Assembly (NCBI GenBank): GCA_030040895.1
Contig: JASHSJ010000002.1
Coordinates: 1-58,433 of the forward strand
Origin: Microcaldota archaeon
GTDB taxonomy: Archaea; Micrarchaeota; Micrarchaeia; Micrarchaeales; Micrarchaeaceae
DNA: 58,433 nt
Direction: 5' to 3'
Part shown: positions 16,375 through 23,681 of the stretch, piece by piece
Layout: each line of letters begins with the position of its first letter
How positions within the stretch are numbered: the stretch's first letter is position 1
Notes under the pieces: model-generated
What the model saw: only the letters and a program-made list of their open reading frames with translations
Database searches by the model: none
Told to the model about the DNA's origin: nothing
Program-made: the position numbers and the translations under genes

Positions 16375-16403
16375 GCGTAATCCGACTTCGATGTTGAGAT
16401 AGC
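16338..16403 (+). repeat. Repeat family copy with 38-bp block, between DUF2283 and VapC genes
   Basis: The identical 38-nt block (16337-16374) runs into gcgtaatccgacttcgatgttgag, where the hairpin is weakened by substitutions, and ends with tagctc, the beginning of another unit. A separate CTACT/AGTAG inverted repeat follows at about 16413-16426. Confidence 0.75.
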
Positions 16404-16441
16404 TCTGAATTACCTACTCTCGAGTAGTCCGATTTAAAGAT

Positions 16442-16822
16442 TTAATTGAACAGTTCAAGTCCATTACGTTGCATATCCTTAAAATGATCCCTATCAAATG
16501 TGTATAACTTCCCTTTGTTGTTTATTGTTATTGCTGCAATCATTGTGTCTGTTCTGCGTACCCGCCTGCCTCTCCCTTCTGTTTCGAATTCAAGCGCCGC
16601 GGATAAAACAGAATCAGCTTTCGTATACTCTAGAACTGGCAAGCCTAATATGTTTTGAGCTTCTTTGGCATATTTGTATATACCATATAGCACCTCATGG
16701 AGTGTTATTGTAGTTATCCCTATGTCTTCACCGGCTTCTGCAATTTTCCTGAGCGCCTCATCTCCTTTCTCTGATTGCTTCTCGAAAATCTCTATTAGAA
16801 CATCTGTATCTATGACAATCAT
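16442..16822 (-). CDS. vapC: VapC-type PIN-domain ribonuclease toxin
   Basis: The 126-residue PIN protein has the acidic metal-binding set: D5 in VIDTD, E43 in LHEVLYG, D92 in RTDTMIA and D110 in YTFDRDHF. VapC toxins cleave RNA, often tRNA or rRNA, when freed from VapB. It starts one base after the end of the vapB gene, so the two are coupled. Confidence 0.9.
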   Translation of the reverse strand: MIVIDTDVLIEIFEKQSEKGDEALRKIAEAGEDIGITTITLHEVLYGIYKYAKEAQNILGLPVLEYTKADSVLSAALEFETEGRGRRVRRTDTMIAAITINNKGKLYTFDRDHFKDMQRNGLELFN

Positions 16823-17032
16823 TTATCTCAGCTCTGCTCTTTTGGCATAGATCTCGTTTAGCATGCCCTTCTTGTCTCTAAACACAAACCTGCCTCTTAA
16901 CCCTTTGAGGGCATCGAGAGGCGTGGCAAGCTTCACCAGCCTATCGAATAAATCGCTAAAGCTTTCGCTCTTCTTTTTGACTTTTGTCAGCTCCAGATAT
17001 ACTTCATTTTTTATTGTTATTGTCTTGGACAT
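16823..17032 (-). CDS. vapB: VapB antitoxin, DUF217 (UPF0330) family
   Basis: The 69-residue protein matches the archaeal DUF217 antitoxin: a SKTITIKNEVYLEL strand-helix start, the ESFSDLFDRL motif near residues 23-32, and a basic C-terminal tail that would wrap VapC. It neutralises VapC and should repress its own promoter. An imperfect 20-bp palindrome at 17039-17058 and a TATA-like run near 17057-17068 are placed for that role. Confidence 0.88.
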   Translation of the reverse strand: MSKTITIKNEVYLELTKVKKKSESFSDLFDRLVKLATPLDALKGLRGRFVFRDKKGMLNEIYAKRAELR

Positions 17033-17038
17033 AATATC

Positions 17039-17058
17039 GTTTAAACATATGTGTAAAC
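17039..17058 (-). promoter_or_regulatory. Imperfect palindrome, probable VapB operator
   Basis: The 20-nt GTTTAAACATATGTGTAAAC differs from its own reverse complement at one symmetric pair of positions. It lies 7 nt before the vapB ATG and abuts the TATA-like run. A dimeric antitoxin could autoregulate here. Confidence 0.55.
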
Positions 17059-17101
17059 ATATATTTAAGTATTTCTATCAACTAGGCATTTTAGATAACC
17101 T

Positions 17102-17155
17102 CAACTTCTAAGTCGACTTAGCTCCAGCGTAATCCAACTTCTGAGTTGAATTAGC
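17102..17155 (+). repeat. Repeat family copy carrying an exact 27-nt tRNA-Gln 3'-end direct repeat
   Basis: 17102-17128 is identical over 27 nt to 19855-19881, which spans the last 10 nt of tRNA-Gln plus its flank. It is followed directly by a second unit (tagctccagcgtaatcc...) with a CCAAC/GTTGA-type hairpin ending in ttagcc. It lies between vapB and the metallopeptidase gene. Confidence 0.8.
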
Positions 17156-17192
17156 CTCACGAAAACACTAAGTGCTATCTATGATTTGGCGT

Positions 17193-17969
17193 TTATTGAG
17201 ATAAACGCTTCTTTGGCAATATGGCCTTTGGCCACTGTCTTGCAGCAGCTGGTGCAGGAAGCTCTTTGAAGAATTTGAACAGGGCAGTTCTTCTTTTGCT
17301 AGGCTTGGTTTCCGCTTCTATCAATTTAATGAACATATCAACATATTTCAAATTTTTTTCAAATGTTGTTTTTGCTCCGTGCTTTTTAGTCCATTCGATC
17401 CGCTCCTTCAAGAACCCGACATCCCTGCCATAGTAATTTCCAAGATAGTATTCCGCAAACACTGTCATGCCTTCGTTATATTTCCATCTATTGTCCCCTG
17501 TGTTATAAAACCCCAGTCTGTTGTAATTGAAAAGCGTGTGCATCCATTCGTGGAACATTACATCGAAAGAGTCTTCGGAGATTTTCTGCTTGGACGCTTT
17601 TACTATAGGAGAGTATCCCATGCTATTTGGCCTGATCTTCTTTGCTAGTTTTTCTATCATACTCTTATGTTTTGGATCATTTAGAAGTTTTATGTAACTA
17701 AGAATATACCGTTTTTGCACAGCAAGCCCTTTAGAGTCGATTTTGATTAGGTCGTTGGAGAGCAGAAATTTTTCGAAGTTTTTAGCCCTCTGTTGGCCTG
17801 GTTTACCGAATTTTTTATCATACGCTGGGCTCCCTGCTAGATAGTTCAATATATTAACCTCTTTCTTTGTCAAAAAACTCGCTACAAATATTTTACGATC
17901 GAATTTCAGGCCAAGCTGGTCTGCTTTCTCCCTTATTTTCCTCAAAACCTCTTCTTTGCCCTTGTGCAT
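17193..17969 (-). CDS. HEXXH zinc metallopeptidase-like protein
   Basis: The 258-residue protein has HEWMH at 140-144 and NEGMTVFAEY with Glu166, the gluzincin arrangement where two His and a downstream Glu bind Zn and the Glu of HEXXH activates water. There is no signal peptide, so it probably works in the cytoplasm unless exported another way. The N-terminal half is Lys-rich and helical; no family is recognised there. It lies within the repeat-delimited array, with the conserved 38-bp promoter block ending 18 nt before its start. Confidence 0.72.
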   Translation of the reverse strand: MHKGKEEVLRKIREKADQLGLKFDRKIFVASFLTKKEVNILNYLAGSPAYDKKFGKPGQQRAKNFEKFLLSNDLIKIDSKGLAVQKRYILSYIKLLNDPKHKSMIEKLAKKIRPNSMGYSPIVKASKQKISEDSFDVMFHEWMHTLFNYNRLGFYNTGDNRWKYNEGMTVFAEYYLGNYYGRDVGFLKERIEWTKKHGAKTTFEKNLKYVDMFIKLIEAETKPSKRRTALFKFFKELPAPAAARQWPKAILPKKRLSQ

Positions 17970-17985
17970 CTAAACACATTTGTTA

Positions 17986-18051
17986 GTGATTTTGCTAATT
18001 TGAGTTTACCTTTATATAGCTCCACCCTAATTCTAATGACTTTAGGGTTAG
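17986..18051 (+). repeat. Repeat family copy with 38-bp block and changed but intact hairpin
   Basis: After the shared 38 nt the arm sequence becomes ACCCTAA and TTTAGGGT: the hairpin is kept although the bases differ from the CCAAC/GTTGG arms of other copies. It sits directly upstream of the metallopeptidase gene. Confidence 0.75.
17987..18024 (-). promoter_or_regulatory. Conserved TATA promoter block upstream of the metallopeptidase gene
   Basis: Third exact copy of the 38 bp. TATATAAA at plus 18011-18018 predicts transcription start near 17987-17990, roughly 18-21 nt before the ATG at 17969. The rest of 18052-18187 shows no convincing gene. Confidence 0.55.
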
Positions 18052-18187
18052 TATCTTTTTGCATTCTCAAAGGAGTTTTAATATCGTTTTTCGATTACAT
18101 TCTGACCCTATACTATGGTACAGGGTTGCAAGATCCACAAGGAATTGATATTAAAACCCACGCAGAAACGGAAACGTAGTACTCCAA

Positions 18188-19720
18188 TTAGTCACTATGT
18201 ACCAAACCAGTCCACTCACCTGAAGTAACATTTGGTAAGGTAAGAGACCCGACAAGACTGGCCCCGCTTGCTACATAAAGTTTCGTACTATTCGCAATAT
18301 AGACATAGTTGTTAACAGGGTCGTAGCCGAACATCATAACAGTACTTGAAACGGCAGGTAGAGAGCCTGCTAATGAAGTTCCGCTTATAACTGCCGTTCC
18401 GCTTGCAGCAGGCACATAAACATAATTGTTCGAAGGATTGCTAAATAGATATGGAGCAGGTACGTTGTTATTGGTGCCACCTATATTGATATTTGCTATT
18501 GGGGTGTTGCTTCCACCAAATACAGTTATGTTGTTGCGTAATTGGAAGTAGGTATACCCGCTTTGGTTATTTTGCCCTAAATTATAGCCTGCCTGCAGAA
18601 TTCCCGTGCTATTATGAGTAGGAACCAAGGCTGTACCGTTAAATACTGATATCAAACCACCAGGAACCACCGGTGTGGAATACAGAGTGCCCTGTATCTG
18701 GTCGTAGCTCAAAGCACCAAAGTTACCATAAATCTTGTTTGTCAGACTTGTGCCGCTAATCAAGTAAAGAGTGTCGTTGGGGTAGCTTGCTAAACCATAT
18801 GTGTAACTTCCAAAAGAGTAAATTGGGGTTACGGTTCCTGATGTCGAAATTGTGGTTGCAAGCTGGGTTCCGGTTATCACAGCAATACCGCTGCCGAAAG
18901 TAGGAACGTACAGATGTTGGTTGTTGAAGCTCATGCTTCCACCAGGACAACCCGAAAGGCTTACAGTACTAACTAATGAGGTTCCGCTAACCACATATAC
19001 CTCGTTTGGAGAGCACGACGCTATGTACAAATCGTTATTGTAGGTATCGTACACCATGCCGACTGGCGAACTTATTGACAACATGCTGCTTACCAGTTGC
19101 CCGCCTTTGAAGATATTAAGTGAGAACGAAGAACCTGACGAAGAATTCAGCGCAAGAACGTAGGCGTATCCATTAGTTCCTGTACTACCCAGGGGCAGAT
19201 TTATTCGGCCCGATAGTGTTACCGTGCCAACGATCTGGGTGCCGTGAATCACAGATACCTCTCTTGATCCCTGAGAGAACGCATACATATAATCATTGTA
19301 ATTTTGCAACACGGTTGTCGTGGTACTAGAGGTTGTAGTAACTGACGTAGTGGAGCCAGACGAAGTACTACTTGTACTAGCTGAAATTGTAGATATAGTA
19401 CTTGATTGGGCTATTGTAGTAGAGCTTGAGGAGGTACCACCAATGATAGATATTGTTGGAACCGTTGTTTGCTGGGTAGAAGTGACAGGAGCAGTAGCAG
19501 ATGCAGGTACTATTGTTGGTGTAGTTGTTGATACAGAGGTGGTGCTTGTAGTAGTTGAACCTGTAAAGAGATGTGAAAAGAAGTTAGCAATTCCATGGAA
19601 GAAATTAGTAATTGAGCTAAAAATCCCCAGATAAACAGGATTGGGCAGTATGCTAGAGGCGCTTACAATACTGATCAGCAAGGTTGATGCCAAGAGCATT
19701 AAAACTAAGGACTTAGACAT
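18188..19720 (-). CDS. Secreted YVTN-type beta-propeller surface protein
   Basis: The 510-residue protein has an N-terminal signal or anchor helix (about 4-22) and a Ser/Thr-rich stalk (about 55-145). A run of roughly seven to eight repeats follows, of the form YDxxNNxxYVxSGTSLVxTVxLSG, typical of YVTN/40-residue beta-propellers of archaeal surface-layer proteins. The repeat sequences are close to each other, so the propeller probably arose by recent internal duplication. It likely mediates surface contact. TATA-like tttaaa at 19743-19748 fits a leaderless mRNA. Confidence 0.8.
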   Translation of the reverse strand: MSKSLVLMLLASTLLISIVSASSILPNPVYLGIFSSITNFFHGIANFFSHLFTGSTTTSTTSVSTTTPTIVPASATAPVTSTQQTTVPTISIIGGTSSSSTTIAQSSTISTISASTSSTSSGSTTSVTTTSSTTTTVLQNYNDYMYAFSQGSREVSVIHGTQIVGTVTLSGRINLPLGSTGTNGYAYVLALNSSSGSSFSLNIFKGGQLVSSMLSISSPVGMVYDTYNNDLYIASCSPNEVYVVSGTSLVSTVSLSGCPGGSMSFNNQHLYVPTFGSGIAVITGTQLATTISTSGTVTPIYSFGSYTYGLASYPNDTLYLISGTSLTNKIYGNFGALSYDQIQGTLYSTPVVPGGLISVFNGTALVPTHNSTGILQAGYNLGQNNQSGYTYFQLRNNITVFGGSNTPIANINIGGTNNNVPAPYLFSNPSNNYVYVPAASGTAVISGTSLAGSLPAVSSTVMMFGYDPVNNYVYIANSTKLYVASGASLVGSLTLPNVTSGEWTGLVHSD

Positions 19721-19788
19721 GTTAACTTATCTGCCAAAAAGGTTTAAATAGTAGTGCAAATAACGCTCAGAAATAGCTGTATTCTAAA

Positions 19789-19823
19789 GCCAAACCCGTA
19801 CAGATTCGAACTGGGGTCCTCGG
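19789..19823 (-). pseudogene. Decayed tRNA 3'-end (T-arm) remnant
   Basis: Shares a 14-nt T-arm sequence (cagattcgaactgg at 19801-19814) exactly with tRNA-Gln at 19882-19895, but the T stem pairs over only 3 bp and no 5' half is visible. It is best read as a leftover tRNA 3' end. Confidence 0.45.
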
Positions 19824-19838
19824 CGACAAGAAATTCCG

Positions 19839-19871
19839 TAGCTCCAGCGTAATCCAACTTCTAAGTCGACT
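19839..19871 (+). repeat. Repeat family copy abutting the tRNA-Gln 3' end
   Basis: One 33-nt unit (tagctccagcgtaatcc...gact) ends exactly where the tRNA-Gln gene's own tagctccagc begins. The unit and the tRNA end form a tandem arrangement, and 19855-19881 is the 27-nt sequence repeated at 17102-17128. Confidence 0.8.
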
Positions 19872-19944
19872 TAGCTCCAGCCAGATTCGAACTGGCGTCG
19901 CAAGGTCCAGAGCCTTGCATCCTTGACCACTAGACGATGGAGCT
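19872..19944 (-). tRNA. tRNA-Gln (CTG anticodon)
   Basis: On the minus strand: acceptor AGCTCCA/TGGAGCT, discriminator A, anticodon stem CAAGG/CCTTG around loop CTCTGGA (anticodon CTG), and T arm GCCAG TTCGAAT CTGGC. CCA is not encoded. The A1-U72 first pair fits archaeal tRNA-Gln. Its 3' end sequence recurs in the repeats to the left, marking it as a likely integration site. Confidence 0.92.
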
Positions 19945-19968
19945 TCCAAGTATATTCTTGCGAATACC

Positions 19969-19978
19969 TTATATAAAT
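19969..19978 (+). promoter_or_regulatory. TATA box for the M50 protease gene
   Basis: ttatataaat ends 19 nt before ATG 19997, supporting that start rather than the open frame reaching back to 19937 through the tRNA. Confidence 0.55.
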
Positions 19979-19996
19979 TGCCCCTTGATAGGTATC

Positions 19997-20695
19997 ATGC
20001 AAGCGCAGCAGGCACGCGTTTCTGGGGAGGAGCTCAAGCAGATAGTTATAGCAGACATTGCTCTGATCATTGGTTTTGCGCTTGTGTTCTCTGGCGGGCT
20101 GCTTGGTGCAATCAAAGATCCCCATACTTTTCTTCTTTACATACCGGTAGCTGCTGTCGGAGTAACTCTCAGCTTCGTTCTTCATGAACTTATGCACAAG
20201 TTCTTTGCACAGAGATACGGTGCTGTGGCTGGCTTTCGATCAAGCCAGATTGGCTTGATAATAACTCTGGGCAGCAGCATGTTCGGATTCCTTCTCGGAC
20301 TTCCTGGTGCCACATATGTATATGCCAGCAACTTCACAAGGAAGGAAAATGGAATAGTGTCGCTGGTTGGCCCGCTGACCAACATTGTGATATTCTTTAT
20401 TGCGCTTGTTGCGCTCATTGCACTCCAGTCAAAAATCGGCAATGGGTTGCTTGGCGATGCGATAGCGTTCACTATGTTCATAAACCTGTGGCTTGCTTTC
20501 ATCAACATGCTGCCCATCATGCCATTCGATGGGGCAAAAGTCTTCTACTGGAACAAGCTTGTCTATTTCCCTATGATGCTTGCCATAATAATACTGCTCG
20601 TAGTGTTTGAGAGTTCTGTGTTTTCCTTGTATACCCTGCTTCTCGTGCTCATCCTTTCATACATAATGAGCATGTCGTACAGACTGGTTCTCTAA
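19997..20695 (+). CDS. Site-2-protease-like M50 membrane metalloprotease
   Basis: The 232-residue integral membrane protein has HELMH at residues 63-67 inside a hydrophobic helix and NMLPIMPFDGAKV with Asp178, the two zinc-ligand motifs of M50 intramembrane proteases. About six membrane segments are visible. Family members cut transmembrane segments to release regulators or clear signal peptides. No PDZ or CBS domain is attached. It is divergent from tRNA-Gln and only 40 nt upstream of the secretion operon, so processing of surface proteins is possible but not shown. Confidence 0.87.
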   Translation: MQAQQARVSGEELKQIVIADIALIIGFALVFSGGLLGAIKDPHTFLLYIPVAAVGVTLSFVLHELMHKFFAQRYGAVAGFRSSQIGLIITLGSSMFGFLLGLPGATYVYASNFTRKENGIVSLVGPLTNIVIFFIALVALIALQSKIGNGLLGDAIAFTMFINLWLAFINMLPIMPFDGAKVFYWNKLVYFPMMLAIIILLVVFESSVFSLYTLLLVLILSYIMSMSYRLVL

Positions 20696-20703
20696 GTCAT
20701 AAA

Positions 20704-20713
20704 CATATATAAG
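20704..20713 (+). promoter_or_regulatory. TATA box of the secretion operon
   Basis: catatataag lies 23-32 nt before ATG 20736 and is the only promoter-like element before the five tightly spaced genes that follow. Confidence 0.5.
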
Positions 20714-20735
20714 CGTATATTCTCATGTATTGTTC

Positions 20736-22127
20736 ATGGCGGCAGACGAAAAAGCCCCCATGGGTAGCGGAGGCGGCAAAGAGGAGGCCAAGACGACCAT
20801 TGACGCACTTCCGGAACTGCTCAGGCAGAAGGGAAGGATGGAGCTAAGCAAGCTCGCCGCTGCGCTGAATGTCAGCGAGGCAATAGCGGAGGACTGGGCG
20901 AAGATCCTTGAGGCTGGCGGGATGGTAAGAATCATTTATGAAATGGGCAAGATGTATATTGAGCTTTCGGAGGGAAGCTCCGGTGGGCAGAGCGGGGGAG
21001 GAGCGCGCCCCGGCGGAGGATCTGGAACTGGAAGCTTCGGGGGCATAAGCTCCGGCAATTTTCGAAGTAGCGGAGAACCTGACACTGTAGCAAGGCTGGG
21101 CGCAGAAGCACAGAAGGAAGCAATAGAAAGCGATGTACTAAAGCAAAGGGGCACGCTGGACAGCTTTTCCCAAAGGCTTGGGCAGATGTCAACATCAGTG
21201 AACACTGATGAGGCTGCGTTCAGGGGAAAACTGCCGCAGATACAGGCGAACCTTGACGCGATAAACAAGATATACACTGCACTGCTTGCTGAAAGCCAGA
21301 AAGAACAGACTGTAGTCAAGTCTGTGCAAGATACATATAATACAATAAACGCAAGGATAAACGAACTCTACACGAAGATAGATACCTTCAGTTCCGCCAA
21401 CGTCGACAAGTCGAAGGCGGAGATGATGAGGATACAAAATTCTATGGGCAAGGCTGCGGAACTCGAGAGCCAGTTCACCCTACTGACAAAGAGCAAGGAC
21501 AAAGCTCTAGCGGCTATAAGAAAGAGCGTGGAGCTGCAGATAAAGGAACTGGAAAAGGAGGAGAGAGACGCCGAGAAGAGCATAAACGCGCAGCTAGCTG
21601 ACAGTAAGGAGGTAATAGATTCTGGCGCAAATAACCTTAGGGAGCTTGTCAAGTCAACCGGATCCATAGAGGAGCAGATAGCCCAGTTCTATAGGGAGAA
21701 GGAGCGGGCGAAGAAAAACCTTGAGCAGGCAAAAGTCCAGTTCAACGATGAATATGCAAGGATATATAACAGCATGAAAGGGCTTGATGATTCCCTGAAA
21801 AATGAATCGAAGAAGCTTGCAACGCAGCTAGATTCGCTAAAGGGCAACTTCGGCAGCGCAGCAAAGACCTATGACTCAATACAGGAGATGAAGAGCGACA
21901 TAGTGGAGCTGCGGAAAAGGGTGACAGATCTTCAAACCGAGGCGCTTGCTATACAGCAAGAGCTAAAGGATATGGATGCCGCAAGAATGACGCAGGACGC
22001 AAAGCTAAAGAAAGTCGCTGCCCTAAAGAAGAAAAAGGACGACATGGAAGGAGAGACATCAGATTTAGAGGACAAGATGAACAAGATGGAGAGCAGGATG
22101 GGCGCGGGCGCCACAAAGCAGAAGTAA
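20736..22127 (+). CDS. Winged-helix plus long coiled-coil protein of the pilus/secretion operon
   Basis: From ATG 20736 the protein is 463 residues. Residues about 18-75 (LPELLRQKGRMELSKLAAAL, then LEAGGMVRIIY) look like a winged-helix domain. A Gly/Ser linker follows and then about 330 residues of coiled coil. There is no membrane segment. It is the first gene of the operon, 24 nt before the secretion ATPase gene. It may be a cytoplasmic scaffold, in the position FlaC/D/E proteins take in archaellum operons, or a regulator. No direct homology to those is visible. Confidence 0.7.
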   Translation: MAADEKAPMGSGGGKEEAKTTIDALPELLRQKGRMELSKLAAALNVSEAIAEDWAKILEAGGMVRIIYEMGKMYIELSEGSSGGQSGGGARPGGGSGTGSFGGISSGNFRSSGEPDTVARLGAEAQKEAIESDVLKQRGTLDSFSQRLGQMSTSVNTDEAAFRGKLPQIQANLDAINKIYTALLAESQKEQTVVKSVQDTYNTINARINELYTKIDTFSSANVDKSKAEMMRIQNSMGKAAELESQFTLLTKSKDKALAAIRKSVELQIKELEKEERDAEKSINAQLADSKEVIDSGANNLRELVKSTGSIEEQIAQFYREKERAKKNLEQAKVQFNDEYARIYNSMKGLDDSLKNESKKLATQLDSLKGNFGSAAKTYDSIQEMKSDIVELRKRVTDLQTEALAIQQELKDMDAARMTQDAKLKKVAALKKKKDDMEGETSDLEDKMNKMESRMGAGATKQK

Positions 22128-22151
22128 ATATACAATAATCGATGATATTTC

Positions 22152-23672
22152 ATGGACGCGCAAGATCCAGTTCAGGACAATGACGGCGAGACAAAAGTAC
22201 TGCTGCACTACTCGCTGCTGGCCAACGGGCTGCCCGTCGAGATAAACATAAAGCAGACGAAGGACTTCGTTCCTGGATACAACATTATATTCCCCGGCAT
22301 AGGAACGGCCACGAAGCTCCTGGTATTGTCGCTCAGAAGCGAACTCCTTTCAATGGTGCCCATAGACCCGAGCAAGATCAACGAGAAGGAATACATAGCT
22401 GAACTGACAAGAAAGGTTGCAGCCGCAAGCAGGATCCTGATAGAAAAACACCTTCCGGGAACGAAGAAGGATGTTGAGGACATTCTCGTTGCATACATGG
22501 TAAACATGATGCTGGGCCTGGGAGACCTCGAAGCCCCGCTGGCTGACGAAAACCTTGAAGAGATCGCGGTCAACGGCGCCAGGGAAAACATCTGGGTTTT
22601 CCACAAGACGATAGGCTGGTGCAAGACGAACATAAAGCCGCACAGCGAGGACGCGATATACGACCAGGCGGAGCTAATAGGCAGGAGGGTGGGAAGGGAG
22701 ATAAACAATCTGTCTCCGCTCATGGATGCGGTTCTGTCTGACGGATCTAGGGTGAACGCGACGCTCTTCCCCGTTTCGCAGACAGGAAACACCATAACTA
22801 TAAGGAAGTTCGAGAAAAATCCTTGGACCATGCCTGCCCTAGTAAAAAACGGGACTCTCAGCGCGGAGATGGGTGCGCTTATATGGCTTTGCATACAGAA
22901 TGAGATCAGCCTCCTCATATCAGGAGGCACCGCCAGCGGAAAGACCAGTCTGCTGAACGCCGCATCGATATTCTTCCCCGCGACAAGAAGAATCATATCG
23001 GTGGAGGAAACAAAGGAGCTCTCGCTTCCTAACTTCTTCCAGTGGGTTTCCATGCTGGAGAGGCAGCCTAACCCGGAAGGAAAGGGAGAGGTGAGGCTGT
23101 ACGACCTTATGATAAACGCTCTCAGGCAGAGGCCAGACATAGTTCTGGTAGGGGAAATAAGGACGGCGCAGGATGCGGAAACGCTGTTCGAGGCCATACA
23201 TACTGGCCACGCGGTATACGGGACAGTGCACGCCGACAACGCCCAGGACACTGTACTGAGGATGACAAACCCGCCCATCAGCACGCCAAAGATCCTGCTG
23301 AACGCACTGGGCGGAGTGGTGACTACTTTCAGGCACAGGACAAGAAGCATAAGGAGGGTTTTGGACCTTGCAGAAGTCCTGACAAACGGAGACGTAAATG
23401 TAATATATAGATGGGACCTGAGGAACGATGCATTCAGAAAGCTTGGGGAGCTCACAAGGCTCGTGGACACTATAGAGCTCTACGGAGGCCTCAACAGGAG
23501 GGAGATAGAGGAGCAGGTCGCGGAGAAGGCTGAAATACTCAGATGGATGACCAGGTATTCGGTGATCGGAGTGGACCAGGCTGGATTCCTCGTGTCGAAC
23601 TACTATAGGAATCCGTCTAAGGTGCTCGACATAGTGAGGTACAACACACCATATTCAGACAATTTGTTTTAG
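22152..23672 (+). CDS. FlaI/TadA-type secretion ATPase (GspE superfamily)
   Basis: The 506-residue cytoplasmic ATPase drives assembly of archaeal type IV pili or archaella. An N-terminal domain (about 15-235) precedes the RecA-like core. The core has Walker A GGTASGKTS at 258-266, an Asp-box-type SVEETKEL, Walker B VLVGEIR at 331-337 and the His box TGHAVYGTVHAD at 351-362. The protein should form a hexamer. Two GspF-type membrane platform genes follow in the same operon. Confidence 0.93.
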   Translation: MDAQDPVQDNDGETKVLLHYSLLANGLPVEINIKQTKDFVPGYNIIFPGIGTATKLLVLSLRSELLSMVPIDPSKINEKEYIAELTRKVAAASRILIEKHLPGTKKDVEDILVAYMVNMMLGLGDLEAPLADENLEEIAVNGARENIWVFHKTIGWCKTNIKPHSEDAIYDQAELIGRRVGREINNLSPLMDAVLSDGSRVNATLFPVSQTGNTITIRKFEKNPWTMPALVKNGTLSAEMGALIWLCIQNEISLLISGGTASGKTSLLNAASIFFPATRRIISVEETKELSLPNFFQWVSMLERQPNPEGKGEVRLYDLMINALRQRPDIVLVGEIRTAQDAETLFEAIHTGHAVYGTVHADNAQDTVLRMTNPPISTPKILLNALGGVVTTFRHRTRSIRRVLDLAEVLTNGDVNVIYRWDLRNDAFRKLGELTRLVDTIELYGGLNRREIEEQVAEKAEILRWMTRYSVIGVDQAGFLVSNYYRNPSKVLDIVRYNTPYSDNLF

Positions 23673-23681
23673 GTTGGTATC

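Noticed and set aside
15174-18051. CRISPR array
   Set aside because: Repeats are 0.6-0.9 kb apart with genes between them, vary in sequence, and no cas gene is present.
17964-18179. 71-codon plus-strand frame across the repeat at 17986
   Set aside because: It runs through the conserved promoter block and hairpin and shows no protein pattern.
11098-19871. Insertion-sequence explanation for the repeats
   Set aside because: No transposase ORF or terminal inverted repeats with target duplications are visible; a non-autonomous element cannot be excluded, but the match to tRNA-Gln fits better.
22208-23470. 420-codon open frame antisense to the secretion ATPase
   Set aside because: It is a shadow of the well-supported ATPase gene on the plus strand.
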